The notes under the pieces were generated by a model that saw only the letters and a list, made by a program, of their open reading frames with translations, made no database searches and was not told the DNA's origin. A stretch of DNA of 40,074 bases from an uncultured Alphaproteobacteria bacterium (GTDB lineage Bacteria; Pseudomonadota; Alphaproteobacteria; Rhizobiales; Beijerinckiaceae): the NCBI GenBank assembly GCA_937871825.1, contig CALMOK010000295.1, positions 20,060 through 60,133 of the forward strand. Direction: 5' to 3'. Both the position numbers and the translations under genes were made by a program. This document shows, one piece after another, positions 7,157 through 15,411 of this stretch. The stretch's first letter is position 1. The number at the start of each line of letters is the position of its first letter.

Positions 7157-7962
7157 TGCTTGACACGATTTCAGCAAAGGCGCCGCTCGTCGTGTGCCGC
7201 GGCGTCGGCAAGTCCTGGGAAACCAAGGGCGGCACCGTCACAGCGCTTGACGGCATCGACCTCCTGGTCGACCGCCGCGAGTTCGTGGTCTTCCTCGGCC
7301 CGAGCGGCTGCGGCAAGTCCACGCTGCTCTACCTCATCGCCGGCCTGGAGGCGGTGACCAGCGGCACCATCACCAGCGGCGGGCTCGAGGTGAAGGTCCC
7401 CGGCACGGACCGTGGCCTCATCTTCCAGGAATCCTCGCTGTTTCCCTGGATGTCCGTGGGCGAGAACGTCACCTTCGGCCTCAAGCTGCGCGGCATGAAA
7501 CCCGAGGAACGGCGCGGCATCGCGAACGAACTGCTGCGCAAGGTCGGGCTCGGCGACGCCGCCGACAAGCGGCCGGATCAATTGTCCGGCGGCATGCGCC
7601 AGCGCGCCGCCATGGCGCGCGCCCTGGCGCTGCGCCCCGAGGTGCTGCTGCTCGACGAACCCTTCGCGGCGCTCGACGTGCAGACCCGCTCCAAGATGCA
7701 AGACTTTCTGATCGAGGTTTGGCGCGACAGCGGGGCTTCCATGCTGTTCGTCACCCATCACATCGACGAGGCCGTGGGGCTCGCCGATCGGGTCGTGGTC
7801 TTCACGTCGCGGCCAGGTCGCATCAAGAGCATCGTGCCGGTCGATCTGCCGCGTCCGCGTGACCCCCGCAGTCCCGAGTTCCATGCTTTGTCGGACCACC
7901 TCACCGACCTTTTGCGCGACGAGGTCGACCGCGCCTTTGCCGAACAGGAGCGCGTGCGGTGA
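7156..7962 (+). CDS. ABC transporter ATP-binding protein (SsuB/TauB type)
   Basis: The 268-aa ATPase energises the transporter. It has Walker A 'GPSGCGKST' (residues 48-56), Q-loop 'FQESSLFPW', signature 'LSGGMRQRAAMARA', Walker B 'VLLLDEPFAALD' and switch His in 'FVTHHIDEA'. The track start at 7153 is a TTG one codon earlier; ATG 7156 sharing one base with the permease stop (TGATG) is preferred. The stop overlaps the next gene as GTGA. Strict coupling from 6263 to 10180 indicates one transcription and translation unit. Confidence 0.95.
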   Translation: MLDTISAKAPLVVCRGVGKSWETKGGTVTALDGIDLLVDRREFVVFLGPSGCGKSTLLYLIAGLEAVTSGTITSGGLEVKVPGTDRGLIFQESSLFPWMSVGENVTFGLKLRGMKPEERRGIANELLRKVGLGDAADKRPDQLSGGMRQRAAMARALALRPEVLLLDEPFAALDVQTRSKMQDFLIEVWRDSGASMLFVTHHIDEAVGLADRVVVFTSRPGRIKSIVPVDLPRPRDPRSPEFHALSDHLTDLLRDEVDRAFAEQERVR

Positions 7963-8807
7963 CGGTGGTCCTCGCCGCCGCGCAACTCCCTGGCTGCGTC
8001 CTCGACCTTGCGGCCAACGTTGAGACCGCCGAAGCGGCGGTGCGCGCGGCGGCGGCGCGGGGCGCCCATATCGTGGCGCTGCCCGAGATGGCGACCTTGC
8101 CGTATTTCTGCGGTGATGGGCCCGAAGCCTACCGGGCCTGGGCCGAACCGTCCCACGGGCCGCTGGCGCGGCGCTTCGCGGCCTTGGCGGCCGAGACCGG
8201 CACGGCTGTGTTTCTGCCGTTCTACGAGCACGATCCGGAGACCGGGCGCTACCACAACGCCGTGCTGGGCTTCGGCCCGGATGGTGCGCCGCTGCGGGAC
8301 GGTCCGGTGGCGCGCAAGCTCCACCTGCCGGTCGGCGACGACCCGCCGCCCGGCTTCGACGAGCGAGCCCATTTCTCGCCCGGCGACGCGCTGCACGTGG
8401 TCGAGGTCCGTGGCGTCCGGGTCGGCGTGCTGGTCTGCTACGACCGCCGCTTTCCCGAAGCCTGGCGGGCCCTGCGCCGCGGGGGCGCCGATCTCGTCGT
8501 GGTGCCGGTGGCCGGCAGCGGGGGCGACGACATGGACTTCTTCGTCGGCGAAATGCGAACCCATGCGCGCGAGAACGGCCTCGCGGTGCTCTGCGCCAAT
8601 AAGGTCGGCGACGAGCCCATCGGCGGTGGGGTGGTCGACAATTACGGGTATTCGGCCATTATCGATGCCGACGGCACGGTCCTGGCGCTGCGCCCGCGCC
8701 AAGAGGGAGCGGGCCTCGTCCTGGCCGAGCTCGACGTGGCGGCCATTCCGGCCATTCGCCGCCGGCTCCGCTATTACGACGATCGCCGCGAAGACCTCTT
8801 CGCATGA
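7959..8807 (+). CDS. Carbon-nitrogen hydrolase (nitrilase superfamily amidase)
   Basis: The 282-aa enzyme has the complete nitrilase-superfamily triad: Glu43 in 'LPEMATLPYF', Lys120 in 'ARKLHLP' and Cys160 in 'GVLVCYDRRFPE'. Members hydrolyse carbamoyl or amide groups through a thioester on the cysteine. The closest well-known activities are N-carbamoylputrescine amidase, beta-ureidopropionase and N-carbamoyl-amino-acid amidohydrolase. With hydantoin-racemase-like and cyclic-amidohydrolase genes nearby, an N-carbamoyl or amide product of ring opening is a reasonable substrate. It starts with GTG overlapping the ATPase stop and ends with ATGA overlapping the amidase. Family and active site are certain; substrate is inferred. 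Confidence 0.93.
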   Translation: MTVVLAAAQLPGCVLDLAANVETAEAAVRAAAARGAHIVALPEMATLPYFCGDGPEAYRAWAEPSHGPLARRFAALAAETGTAVFLPFYEHDPETGRYHNAVLGFGPDGAPLRDGPVARKLHLPVGDDPPPGFDERAHFSPGDALHVVEVRGVRVGVLVCYDRRFPEAWRALRRGGADLVVVPVAGSGGDDMDFFVGEMRTHARENGLAVLCANKVGDEPIGGGVVDNYGYSAIIDADGTVLALRPRQEGAGLVLAELDVAAIPAIRRRLRYYDDRREDLFA

Positions 8808-10180
8808 CGGACGCCGTGTTCTCCGCCCTGACCCTTGCGTTCACCGTGCTGGACGGCACGAACTCGCCGCTAAACACCGTGGGCGACGCCCTGCAGCGGA
8901 TCGAAACCGGCAACGACGCCCTCCGGGCCATCGTGACAACCGATGCGGCCGACAGCCTGAGGCAGGCCGAACTCGTGGTGCGCCGCCTCGCGGCCGGCGA
9001 GCGTCCGCCCCTCGCCGGCGTGCCGATCGTGGTCAAGGACGCGATCTGGGTGGCGGGCTGGCGCGTCACCCAGGGCTCGCGGCTTTACGCCGATTTCGTG
9101 GCTCCGGCCGACAACGTCGCGGTGGCGCGGCTGCGCCGGGCCGGGGCCGTCGTGGTCGGGATGGCCAACATGTCGGAATTCGGCTGCAAGGGCGTCACGT
9201 CGAACCCGCTTCACGGCACCACCCGCCACCCGCTCGACCTGCGTCTGACGCCCGGCGGCTCGAGCGGGGGATGTGCATCGGCGCTCGGCGCCGGGCTGGT
9301 GCCGCTGGCGCTCGGCACCGACGGGGGCGGCTCGGGCCGCCGTCCCGCCGCCCATGTGGGCGCCGTCGGGTTCAAGCCGTCGGGCGGCGTCGTGGCCAAC
9401 GGACCCGGCTTCGAGGGCGGCGGCTCCCTCACGGCCGTGCTGGCGCCGATGGGGCGCTCGGTCGCCGATGTCGCGGCTCTGTTCGAGGTCCTGCTCGGGA
9501 GCGATCCGGCCGATCCGCTGGCGGTCACGCTTCCGGATGCGAAACACGGCGATCGGCTCAGGATCGCCTACACGCCCACTTTCGGGCTTGGCGGCCCGGT
9601 CGACCCCGATGTCGCGGCCTGCGTCGCGGCCGCGGTCGATGAGCTCGCGGAGGCCGGCATCGACATCCGACCCTTTGATCCGGTCTGGCCGACGGGTGCC
9701 GACGAAGCCGCCCTGATGCCATTGCAATGGGCTGGACTGGCCAAGGCTTACGGGGCGCGCTGGCAGCGCGATCCCGACCTTTTCGATCCCTACATCGGAG
9801 CGCAGATCGCACGCGGCCTCGCGCAGCCCGAAGCCGATGTCGCCGCGGCCCGCGCCATGGCCCAAAGGGTCGTCGAAGCGGCGCAGCGCTTTTTCGCGGA
9901 TTTCGACCTCGTGATCGGCCCGACCACGCCCTGCACGGCTTGGCCGCACGACCGGCTCGGCCCGGCCGAGATCGATGGGCAGCCCGTTCACGACCGCGCC
10001 CACGCGGCCTTCACGCCGTCCTTCAACCACGCCCTCGCTGCCGCGATCTCCATTCCCTGCGGGGTCGATCGGCACGGCCTGCCGATCGGGCTGCAGATCG
10101 CGGGACCCCGCTTCGCCGACCGCCGGGTGCTCGCCGCGGCGGCGGTGGCCGAGCGGCAACTGGCCGGTGTCGGCCCATGA
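8804..10180 (+). CDS. Amidase-signature family amidase
   Basis: The 458-aa protein carries the Ser-cisSer-Lys triad of the amidase-signature family: Lys78 in 'IVVKDAIWV', cis-Ser in 'TPGGSSGGCASA' near residues 153-154, and nucleophile Ser177 in 'GTDGGGSGRRPAA'. The usual Thr and Ile of 'GTDTGGSIR' are Gly here, but the nucleophile is intact. Relatives include AtzE/AtzF, allophanate hydrolase and biuret hydrolase, as well as general amidases. It is coupled to the nitrilase gene by an ATGA overlap, so the two hydrolases are made together. A role in releasing ammonia from a linear amide or ureide intermediate is inferred. Confidence 0.93.
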   Translation: MTDAVFSALTLAFTVLDGTNSPLNTVGDALQRIETGNDALRAIVTTDAADSLRQAELVVRRLAAGERPPLAGVPIVVKDAIWVAGWRVTQGSRLYADFVAPADNVAVARLRRAGAVVVGMANMSEFGCKGVTSNPLHGTTRHPLDLRLTPGGSSGGCASALGAGLVPLALGTDGGGSGRRPAAHVGAVGFKPSGGVVANGPGFEGGGSLTAVLAPMGRSVADVAALFEVLLGSDPADPLAVTLPDAKHGDRLRIAYTPTFGLGGPVDPDVAACVAAAVDELAEAGIDIRPFDPVWPTGADEAALMPLQWAGLAKAYGARWQRDPDLFDPYIGAQIARGLAQPEADVAAARAMAQRVVEAAQRFFADFDLVIGPTTPCTAWPHDRLGPAEIDGQPVHDRAHAAFTPSFNHALAAAISIPCGVDRHGLPIGLQIAGPRFADRRVLAAAAVAERQLAGVGP

Positions 10181-10194
10181 CGAACCTCGCATGA
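10177..10194 (+). other. Five-codon relay ORF between amidase and amidohydrolase
   Basis: ATG ACG AAC CTC GCA TGA overlaps the amidase stop as ATGA at one end and the next gene's ATG as ATGA at the other. It could pass terminating ribosomes to the downstream gene, which otherwise lies 10 bases from the amidase stop. It may equally be accidental. Confidence 0.25.
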
Positions 10195-11717
10195 TCCTGA
10201 TCCGCGGCGGACGCGTCTACGACCCGGCGGGCGACACCGATCATCCGGCCATCCGGGATGTCATGGTCGACGGCGACACGATCGTCTCGGTGACGGCGCC
10301 CGACGCGGACCCGGAGGCCAAACGCCGTGTCGAAACCGAAGCGGCCCGCGGCGTCGGCGCGATGATCGACGCCCGCGACACCCTCGTGCTGCCCGGCTTC
10401 GTCAACGCCCATTACCATTCCTACGACACGCTCGTGAAAGGGCTCATCGAGGATGCGCCCTTCGATCTCTGGGCCTTGCAGACCCAGCCGGCCTTCTACG
10501 GCCGCCGCTCGAAGGCGGAGCTGCGCCTGCGCACCCTTCTCGGCGCCATCGAGTGCCTGAAGGGCGGCATCACAACCGTCCAGGACATGTGCACGCTGGT
10601 GCCGCAGGACGAGGAAACGCTGGACGTCATCGCGTCCGCCTATGCCGAGGTCGGCATCCGCGTGGTTTTCGCGCTGGCGCTGCGCGACGTCGGCGACCTC
10701 GACATCGCACCCTTCCTGCCCGACGATCTGAGCGACACCGTGCGCCGGGCCGTGACCGGGAGCCCGCGCGACGCCGCCGAGGACCTCGCCTTCGCGGCGG
10801 CGCAGATCCGGCGATTGCCGGCCGGGGATCTCTGGCACTGGGGTGTCGCCGCCTCGGGGCCGCAGCGCGCGTCGGACACCCTTCTCGAAGGGGTGGCGGC
10901 GCTGTCGGAACGCTACGGCATGCCGATCTTCACCCACGTCTACGAGACGCGCGCGCAGGCCGCCAAGGCGCGTCGCATCTACGGACGGCACGACGGCTCG
11001 ATGATCCGCCACATGGCGGAGGTGGGCGTGCTCGGGCCGCGGACCACCATGGCGCATGGTGTCTGCATCGCGCCGGACGAGATCGCGACGATCGCCCGCG
11101 CCGGTGCCACGGTGGCCCACAACCCGCTGAGCAACATGAAGCTGAAAAGCGGCGTGGCGCCCATCCGGGCCCTCAAGGCCGAGGGCGTGAACCTCGCCAT
11201 CGGCTGCGACAATTGTTCCTGCGGCGACTGCCAGAACATGTTCCAGGGCTTGAAAATGTTCTGCCTGCTGGCCGGCGTCGCCGACCCCGGGCCGACGGGC
11301 GTCCACGCGGTCCACGCCATCGAGGCGGCGACGCGCGGCGGGGCGCGGGCGCTCGGGCTTGGCAAGACGATCGGCGCGATCGAGCCGGGCCGCAAGGCCG
11401 ACCTCAGCCTCGTCCGCCTCGACACGATGGCCTTCACGCCCTTCAACAGCGCGGCACGACAGATCACGTTCAGCGAAACCGGCAGCGGGGTCGACACCGT
11501 GTTGGTCGGCGGCCGCGTGGTGGTGCGGGACGGGCGGTTGACGACGCTCGACGAAGCCGCGATCCGGGCCGAGATCGCCGACATGATGCCGGCCTTCCGG
11601 CGCGATTTCGAAGACCTCCGCCGCACGAGCGTCGAGGCCGCGCCGGTGCTCGTCGCGGCCCTGCGGCGGCTGGAAACGATCGATGTCGGCCTCGACCGCC
11701 ACCTCGCGAAGCGTTGA
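10191..11717 (+). CDS. AtzA/TrzA-type metal-dependent amidohydrolase (B) with Cys cluster
   Basis: The 508-aa protein has the metal ligands of the deaminase/TrzA branch: H74/H76 in 'GFVNAHYHSYDT', H249/E252 in 'FTHVYET', H289 in 'MAHGV' and D340. The loop holding D340 reads 'GCDNCSCGDCQNM', with four cysteines in nine residues; the two paralogues have 'GLDEAGINEDRDM' and 'GTDEAIADDAVNM' there. The start is ATG 10191; the longer track ORF begins inside the amidase. It is the last gene of the plus-strand operon. It probably deaminates or opens the transported heterocycle before the nitrilase and amidase steps, but the order and substrate are inferred. Confidence 0.9.
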   Translation: MILIRGGRVYDPAGDTDHPAIRDVMVDGDTIVSVTAPDADPEAKRRVETEAARGVGAMIDARDTLVLPGFVNAHYHSYDTLVKGLIEDAPFDLWALQTQPAFYGRRSKAELRLRTLLGAIECLKGGITTVQDMCTLVPQDEETLDVIASAYAEVGIRVVFALALRDVGDLDIAPFLPDDLSDTVRRAVTGSPRDAAEDLAFAAAQIRRLPAGDLWHWGVAASGPQRASDTLLEGVAALSERYGMPIFTHVYETRAQAAKARRIYGRHDGSMIRHMAEVGVLGPRTTMAHGVCIAPDEIATIARAGATVAHNPLSNMKLKSGVAPIRALKAEGVNLAIGCDNCSCGDCQNMFQGLKMFCLLAGVADPGPTGVHAVHAIEAATRGGARALGLGKTIGAIEPGRKADLSLVRLDTMAFTPFNSAARQITFSETGSGVDTVLVGGRVVVRDGRLTTLDEAAIRAEIADMMPAFRRDFEDLRRTSVEAAPVLVAALRRLETIDVGLDRHLAKR

Positions 11718-11747
11718 CGCGATGGAGATCGGCTCCACACGGCCGCG

Positions 11748-11870
11748 ATGGCGGCGCTGGAGCGCCTCATCGAGGCCGACTTGGGCGATCCTGCCGCCGT
11801 TGTCGCGCTGATCGAATGCTGGCTGGCAACAGCTTCACGCCATTGCTTCAGGGCCGCAGCCTGGAAATAG
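11748..11870 (+). CDS. Possible 40-aa ORF downstream of amidohydrolase B
   Basis: A short open frame 'MAALERLIEADLGDPAAVVA...' ends at TAG 11868-11870. It is in the same frame as amidohydrolase B, separated by that gene's TGA, and its composition is coding-like. It could be a readthrough tail, a gene remnant or chance. No family is recognised and no good ribosome site is seen. Confidence 0.2.
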   Translation: MAALERLIEADLGDPAAVVALIECWLATASRHCFRAAAWK

Positions 11871-11963
11871 TTCGGAGTTCAGCGGGAAAAGATGGCGGGC
11901 GTAGGAGATCACCATCAAAGCCGACCTTACCCCGACACGAGGTTTATGTGACAATGCCGTCCA

Positions 11964-13859
11964 ATGACCTCATCCATCACCACCGCTTCGACGCCCGCCG
12001 CAGCGGGTCACCCGGTCCGCGCGGCGCTCCTGCTTGGCGCGCTGGGCGTGGTGTTCGGGGATATCGGAACGAGCCCGATCTATGCCTTCAGGGAGTCGCT
12101 CAAGGCCGCCGGCGGTGCGGCCGGCGAGGCCACCGTGTTCGGGGTGCTGTCGCTGGTGTTCTGGGCGATCCTTTTGGTCGTGGCAGCGAAATACGTCACC
12201 TTCGTCATGAAGGCCGACAACGAAGGCGAGGGGGGAACCATGGCGCTCCTGTCGCTGGCGCTTCCGGTTGCGGGGCGCTGGCGGGCCGGCCTCCTCGTCG
12301 TCGGGCTGGCGGGTGCGTCGTTGTTCTTCGGGGACGCCATGATCACACCTGCCATCTCGGTGCTGAGCGCCATCGAGGGCTTGCAGATCGCCGTGCCCGC
12401 CGTGACGCCTTACGTCGTCCCCATCGCGGCCGTGGTGCTGATCGGCCTGTTCGCGATCCAGAGTCGCGGCAGCGGCAGCGTTGGATTTCTGTTCGGACCG
12501 GTGATGGCGGTGTGGTTTCTCACGCTTGCCGCTCTGGGCCTCTACCACACCCTTCAATATCCGCGGGTTCTGCTGGCCCTCGATCCGAGATACGCGGTCG
12601 CCTATGCGAGCCATGGCGGAGGCACGGTCACGTTCGCCGTTCTGGGTTCGGTGTTCCTTGCCTTGACGGGCGGCGAGGCGCTCTACGCCGATATGGGGCA
12701 CTTCGGCCGCAAAGCCATCCGCATCAATTGGTTCGCCGTGGTGCTTCCAGCCTTGGTCCTGGTCTATCTTGGACAAGGAGCCCTTGTGCTGTCCGATCCT
12801 TCGGCGGCGGCAAACCCCTTTTTCTTGCTGTTTCCGGGCTGGATGCTTGTTCCCGCAATTCTGCTAACCACGGCCGCGACGGTGATTGCGAGCCAAGCCG
12901 TGCTGTCGGGGGCATTCGCTCTCATCCAGCAGGCGATTCAACTTGGTGCCATCCCGCGGCTTGACGTGCGTCAAACCTCGGAAGAGTCGGTGGGCCAGGT
13001 TTATGTTCCGCAAGTCAACTGGCTGCTCGCCCTCGTCGTCCTCGCCCTGGTGTTCGGCTTCCGATCGTCCGACGCCCTGGCCAATGCCTATGGCATCGCC
13101 GTGGCGGGCGACATGCTCGTGACGACGCTGCTCGTTACGACAGTCGCCTATGCACGATGGAAATGGCCCGCGATCCTCGTGTTTCCCACGGCAGGCCTGT
13201 TCCTGCTGCTCGACGTGACCTTTGTGTTGGCCAACGTCCATAAGATCCCGGCCGGCGGCTGGTTCCCGCTCCTGGTCGGCGCAATCGCGCTGACCTTGAT
13301 GCTGGTCTGGCGCAAGGGTCGCAGGATTGCTTTCGAGCGTCGTGACGAGAATGCCGTCAAGCTGACTGACTTCATCGCCGGCCTCGAAAAGCCGGGTGCT
13401 CCGATCCGCCTGCAAGGCACGGCGATTTACCTGACCAAGCAGGCCGACATGGTCCCGTCGGCCCTCGCGCTCAACGTCAAGCACAACGGTGTCGTGCACA
13501 GTCGGATCGTGCTGCTGAAGGTGACGACCGAGCGGGTACCGCGCGTGGCCGAGGCCAACCGCCTCAAGGTCGAAGAGCTTCCCTCCGGTTTCAGGCTCGT
13601 ATGGCTGGTGTTCGGCTTCGCCGAAAAGCCGGACGTCATGGCCGCACTCAAGCATCACGAGCAGGCCATCGGCTGCGACCCCGAGAAGGCCTCGTTCTTT
13701 ATTGGACGCGAGAACCCTGTCCCATCGCTGAAGCCGGATTTATCGCCCTTTGAAGAGCGGCTCTACGCCTTCATGGTTCGCAACGCGGTCAACGCACCGG
13801 ATTATTTCCGTATCGCGCCAGAGCGTGTCGTGGAACTCGGCACGCGTGTGGAAATGTGA
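11964..13859 (+). CDS. kup: KUP/HAK/KT-family potassium transporter
   Basis: The 631-aa protein is a proton-coupled K+ uptake permease of the inner membrane. It opens with the family hallmark 'GVVFGDIGTSPIYAFRESL' (residues 28-46). It has about 12 hydrophobic segments over the first 450 residues, including the 'GGTMALLSLALP' and 'GGEALYADMGHFG' motifs, and a soluble C-terminal third. The length is typical for bacterial Kup. It begins at ATG 11964 about 245 bp after amidohydrolase B, beyond a gap with no recognised promoter, and is followed by a gene-poor stretch. It has no functional link to its neighbours and probably marks the boundary between two catabolic blocks. Confidence 0.96.
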   Translation: MTSSITTASTPAAAGHPVRAALLLGALGVVFGDIGTSPIYAFRESLKAAGGAAGEATVFGVLSLVFWAILLVVAAKYVTFVMKADNEGEGGTMALLSLALPVAGRWRAGLLVVGLAGASLFFGDAMITPAISVLSAIEGLQIAVPAVTPYVVPIAAVVLIGLFAIQSRGSGSVGFLFGPVMAVWFLTLAALGLYHTLQYPRVLLALDPRYAVAYASHGGGTVTFAVLGSVFLALTGGEALYADMGHFGRKAIRINWFAVVLPALVLVYLGQGALVLSDPSAAANPFFLLFPGWMLVPAILLTTAATVIASQAVLSGAFALIQQAIQLGAIPRLDVRQTSEESVGQVYVPQVNWLLALVVLALVFGFRSSDALANAYGIAVAGDMLVTTLLVTTVAYARWKWPAILVFPTAGLFLLLDVTFVLANVHKIPAGGWFPLLVGAIALTLMLVWRKGRRIAFERRDENAVKLTDFIAGLEKPGAPIRLQGTAIYLTKQADMVPSALALNVKHNGVVHSRIVLLKVTTERVPRVAEANRLKVEELPSGFRLVWLVFGFAEKPDVMAALKHHEQAIGCDPEKASFFIGRENPVPSLKPDLSPFEERLYAFMVRNAVNAPDYFRIAPERVVELGTRVEM

Positions 13860-14499
13860 GACCTGTATAAAAAAATCCTTTTAGGTCAGCGGCGACGAAT
13901 CCGCTTTCATGTCAGGTTGTGACGCATGCTGGCTGACAGCCGAAGGACGCACTTAAAGTAACACTCGCGCTAAAAACCATTCTCGAAGCATAAGGATTTA
14001 TGCACGCGAGCCTCGTGATGACGAACACCAATCGGATGGTTCGCTGACTTGATATTAAGAACGCGACGGAACTAAGTGTTTGGCCCCGGGATGAGGTGAC
14101 GCGGATGATCCTGAACGTGGAGGGGTCTGCGGTCCAGGCTTGCGCGATGGCCTCGAACGGCGTTCTCCATCGCAGGGCTTCGAGGTGCATTGCGAAGTTG
14201 TAGGCCGCGACGGACGCGGGGGACGTCCTCGGGTTCGACGACGGCGGATACTAACCGATTAGGCGCGCGGCAGTCATACCTTCGAACTCGCCGAGGGGTC
14301 ACGTGACTTCTGTGATTGCTGGTCGGCGTCGCGCCATGAGCAGGAACTGGCAGCCTGTCGGGAAGCCGGTGTCAGCCAGGCGCCCATTCTCGCCAACCAT
14401 CAGCCAGGTAGCGGCGCCCGATGCGGGCGTTTGTTTGAGATCATCGATTGGCAGGCGCGGGCCGGCGTGACGATCGTCTTAAACCGGAGGATGGCGGCG
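13860..14499. other. Gene-poor interval after kup
   Basis: Apart from the IS481 remnant at 14072-14211 no convincing gene is seen. The first 210 bp are AT-richer than the surroundings, with poly-A and poly-T tracts near 13868-13882 flanked by GACCT/AGGTC. This may act in 3'-end formation of kup but is not a standard terminator. The track ORFs here do not resemble proteins except where they cover the IS remnant. Confidence 0.6.
14072..14211 (-). mobile_element. Frameshifted C-terminal remnant of an IS481-family transposase
   Basis: On the minus strand the sequence reads 'VAAYNFAMHLEALRW' then 'TPFEAIAQAWTADPSTF', and after a frameshift 'HPRHLIPGPNT' and stop. This matches the characteristic end of IS481-family transposases ('..AYNFAkrLktLkGlTPyE.i.kaWt.eP..F..dp.h..PGlNT'). 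The catalytic DDE core is absent and the two parts lie in different frames, so it is inactive. An N-terminal remnant of the same family and orientation lies at 27491-27688. Confidence 0.75.
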
Positions 14500-15411
14500 C
14501 TAAGGGGCACCCCAATCGCGCAGTCGTCGCGCGGCAAGCTCCGGCGTCAAGCCGATCAAGCGTTCGGCGCCAAAGTCCTCGATCGCGAACGAAGCCGCGA
14601 CCGCGCCCGCGCGGGCCGCGGCGCGAAGATCGGTCCTGTTGTTGACCAACGCGGCCATGAAGGCGCCACAGAAGCAGTCGCCCGCGCCTGTCGTGTCCCG
14701 GACCTCGGTTCCGAGGGCCGGAAGCGCGATCGCCTGGTCACCGGCCCGGCCATAAACGAGACAGCCCTGCGCGGCGAGCTTGATCACGACCACCGCCGGT
14801 CCCCAGGCCGCGAAGGTCCTGGCGGCCGTCAACCAATCGGTGTGGCCGAGGAGTTGCCGCACCTCGTCGGCGCTCGGCATGAAGATGTCGACGGCACCGA
14901 TCAGGCGGCGCAGGGCGTTCTCGTTGCCGTCGATGTAGTCCTCCTGCGGGTCGAGCGCCACCAGCGCCGCCGATGTTCGCTTGAGATCGGCGACCAGCGC
15001 TTCCTGGGCGGCCAGCGTCATCGCCAGGATCAGGAAAGCCTCGGCCTCGCGAAAGCCGGGCGGGATGTCGTCGGGCCCCGGCGAGAGCGCGTGGAACTCC
15101 TGTTCGGTGAAGTAGGTGGTCCAGCGCCGCCCGCCGTCGCTTCGGTAGTCGATGCGGTTGTGAAGGGTCTTGAATGACCGGGCCGTGAGGCCGTCTCGCG
15201 ACAGTCCAGCTTGGCCGATCTGGGCGAGAACGGAGGTCGGGAAGTCGAACCCAACGGGCGCGACCATCTCGGCTGAGGGCTCGTACAAGCGTGCCGCGAG
15301 CACGGCATAGAGCGCGTCGCCGCCGATGCAGCCCGGCATCGAGCGACCGTCGGGGAGAACGACGTCGTCGATCGTGAGATTGCCCAGGCAGACGAGACGT
15401 GGGTGCGCCAT
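14500..15411 (-). CDS. PfkB/ribokinase-family sugar kinase
   Basis: The 303-aa protein has the PfkB fold: N-terminal 'LVCLGNLTIDDVV', a Gly-rich 'GCIGGDALYAVLAARL' near residues 27-42, and the ATP/anion-hole motif 'DTTGAGDCF' with catalytic base Asp245. It phosphorylates a sugar or sugar conjugate hydroxyl in the cytoplasm. The track start at 15516 lies inside the preceding gene; ATG 15411 shares one base with that gene's TGA (TGATG), indicating translational coupling. Together with two SIS proteins it resembles FrlD/FrlB-type logic, in which an Amadori sugar-amine is phosphorylated and then deglycated. That analogy is inference; pseudouridine- or ribokinase-like activities are alternatives. 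Confidence 0.9.
   Translation of the reverse strand: MAHPRLVCLGNLTIDDVVLPDGRSMPGCIGGDALYAVLAARLYEPSAEMVAPVGFDFPTSVLAQIGQAGLSRDGLTARSFKTLHNRIDYRSDGGRRWTTYFTEQEFHALSPGPDDIPPGFREAEAFLILAMTLAAQEALVADLKRTSAALVALDPQEDYIDGNENALRRLIGAVDIFMPSADEVRQLLGHTDWLTAARTFAAWGPAVVVIKLAAQGCLVYGRAGDQAIALPALGTEVRDTTGAGDCFCGAFMAALVNNRTDLRAAARAGAVAASFAIEDFGAERLIGLTPELAARRLRDWGAP

Noticed and set aside
10023-11738. 571-aa minus-strand ORF
   Set aside because: It is antisense to amidohydrolase B, whose metal ligands and start are well supported.
10553-12964. 803-aa plus-strand ORF spanning amidohydrolase B and kup
   Set aside because: It crosses an intergenic region and is out of frame with two recognised genes; its composition is typical of a shadow frame.
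13860-13890. Possible terminator after kup (GACCT...AGGTC around A/T tracts)
   Set aside because: The stem is only 5 bp with an 18-base loop and the T-tract lies inside it, so it is not a normal intrinsic terminator.
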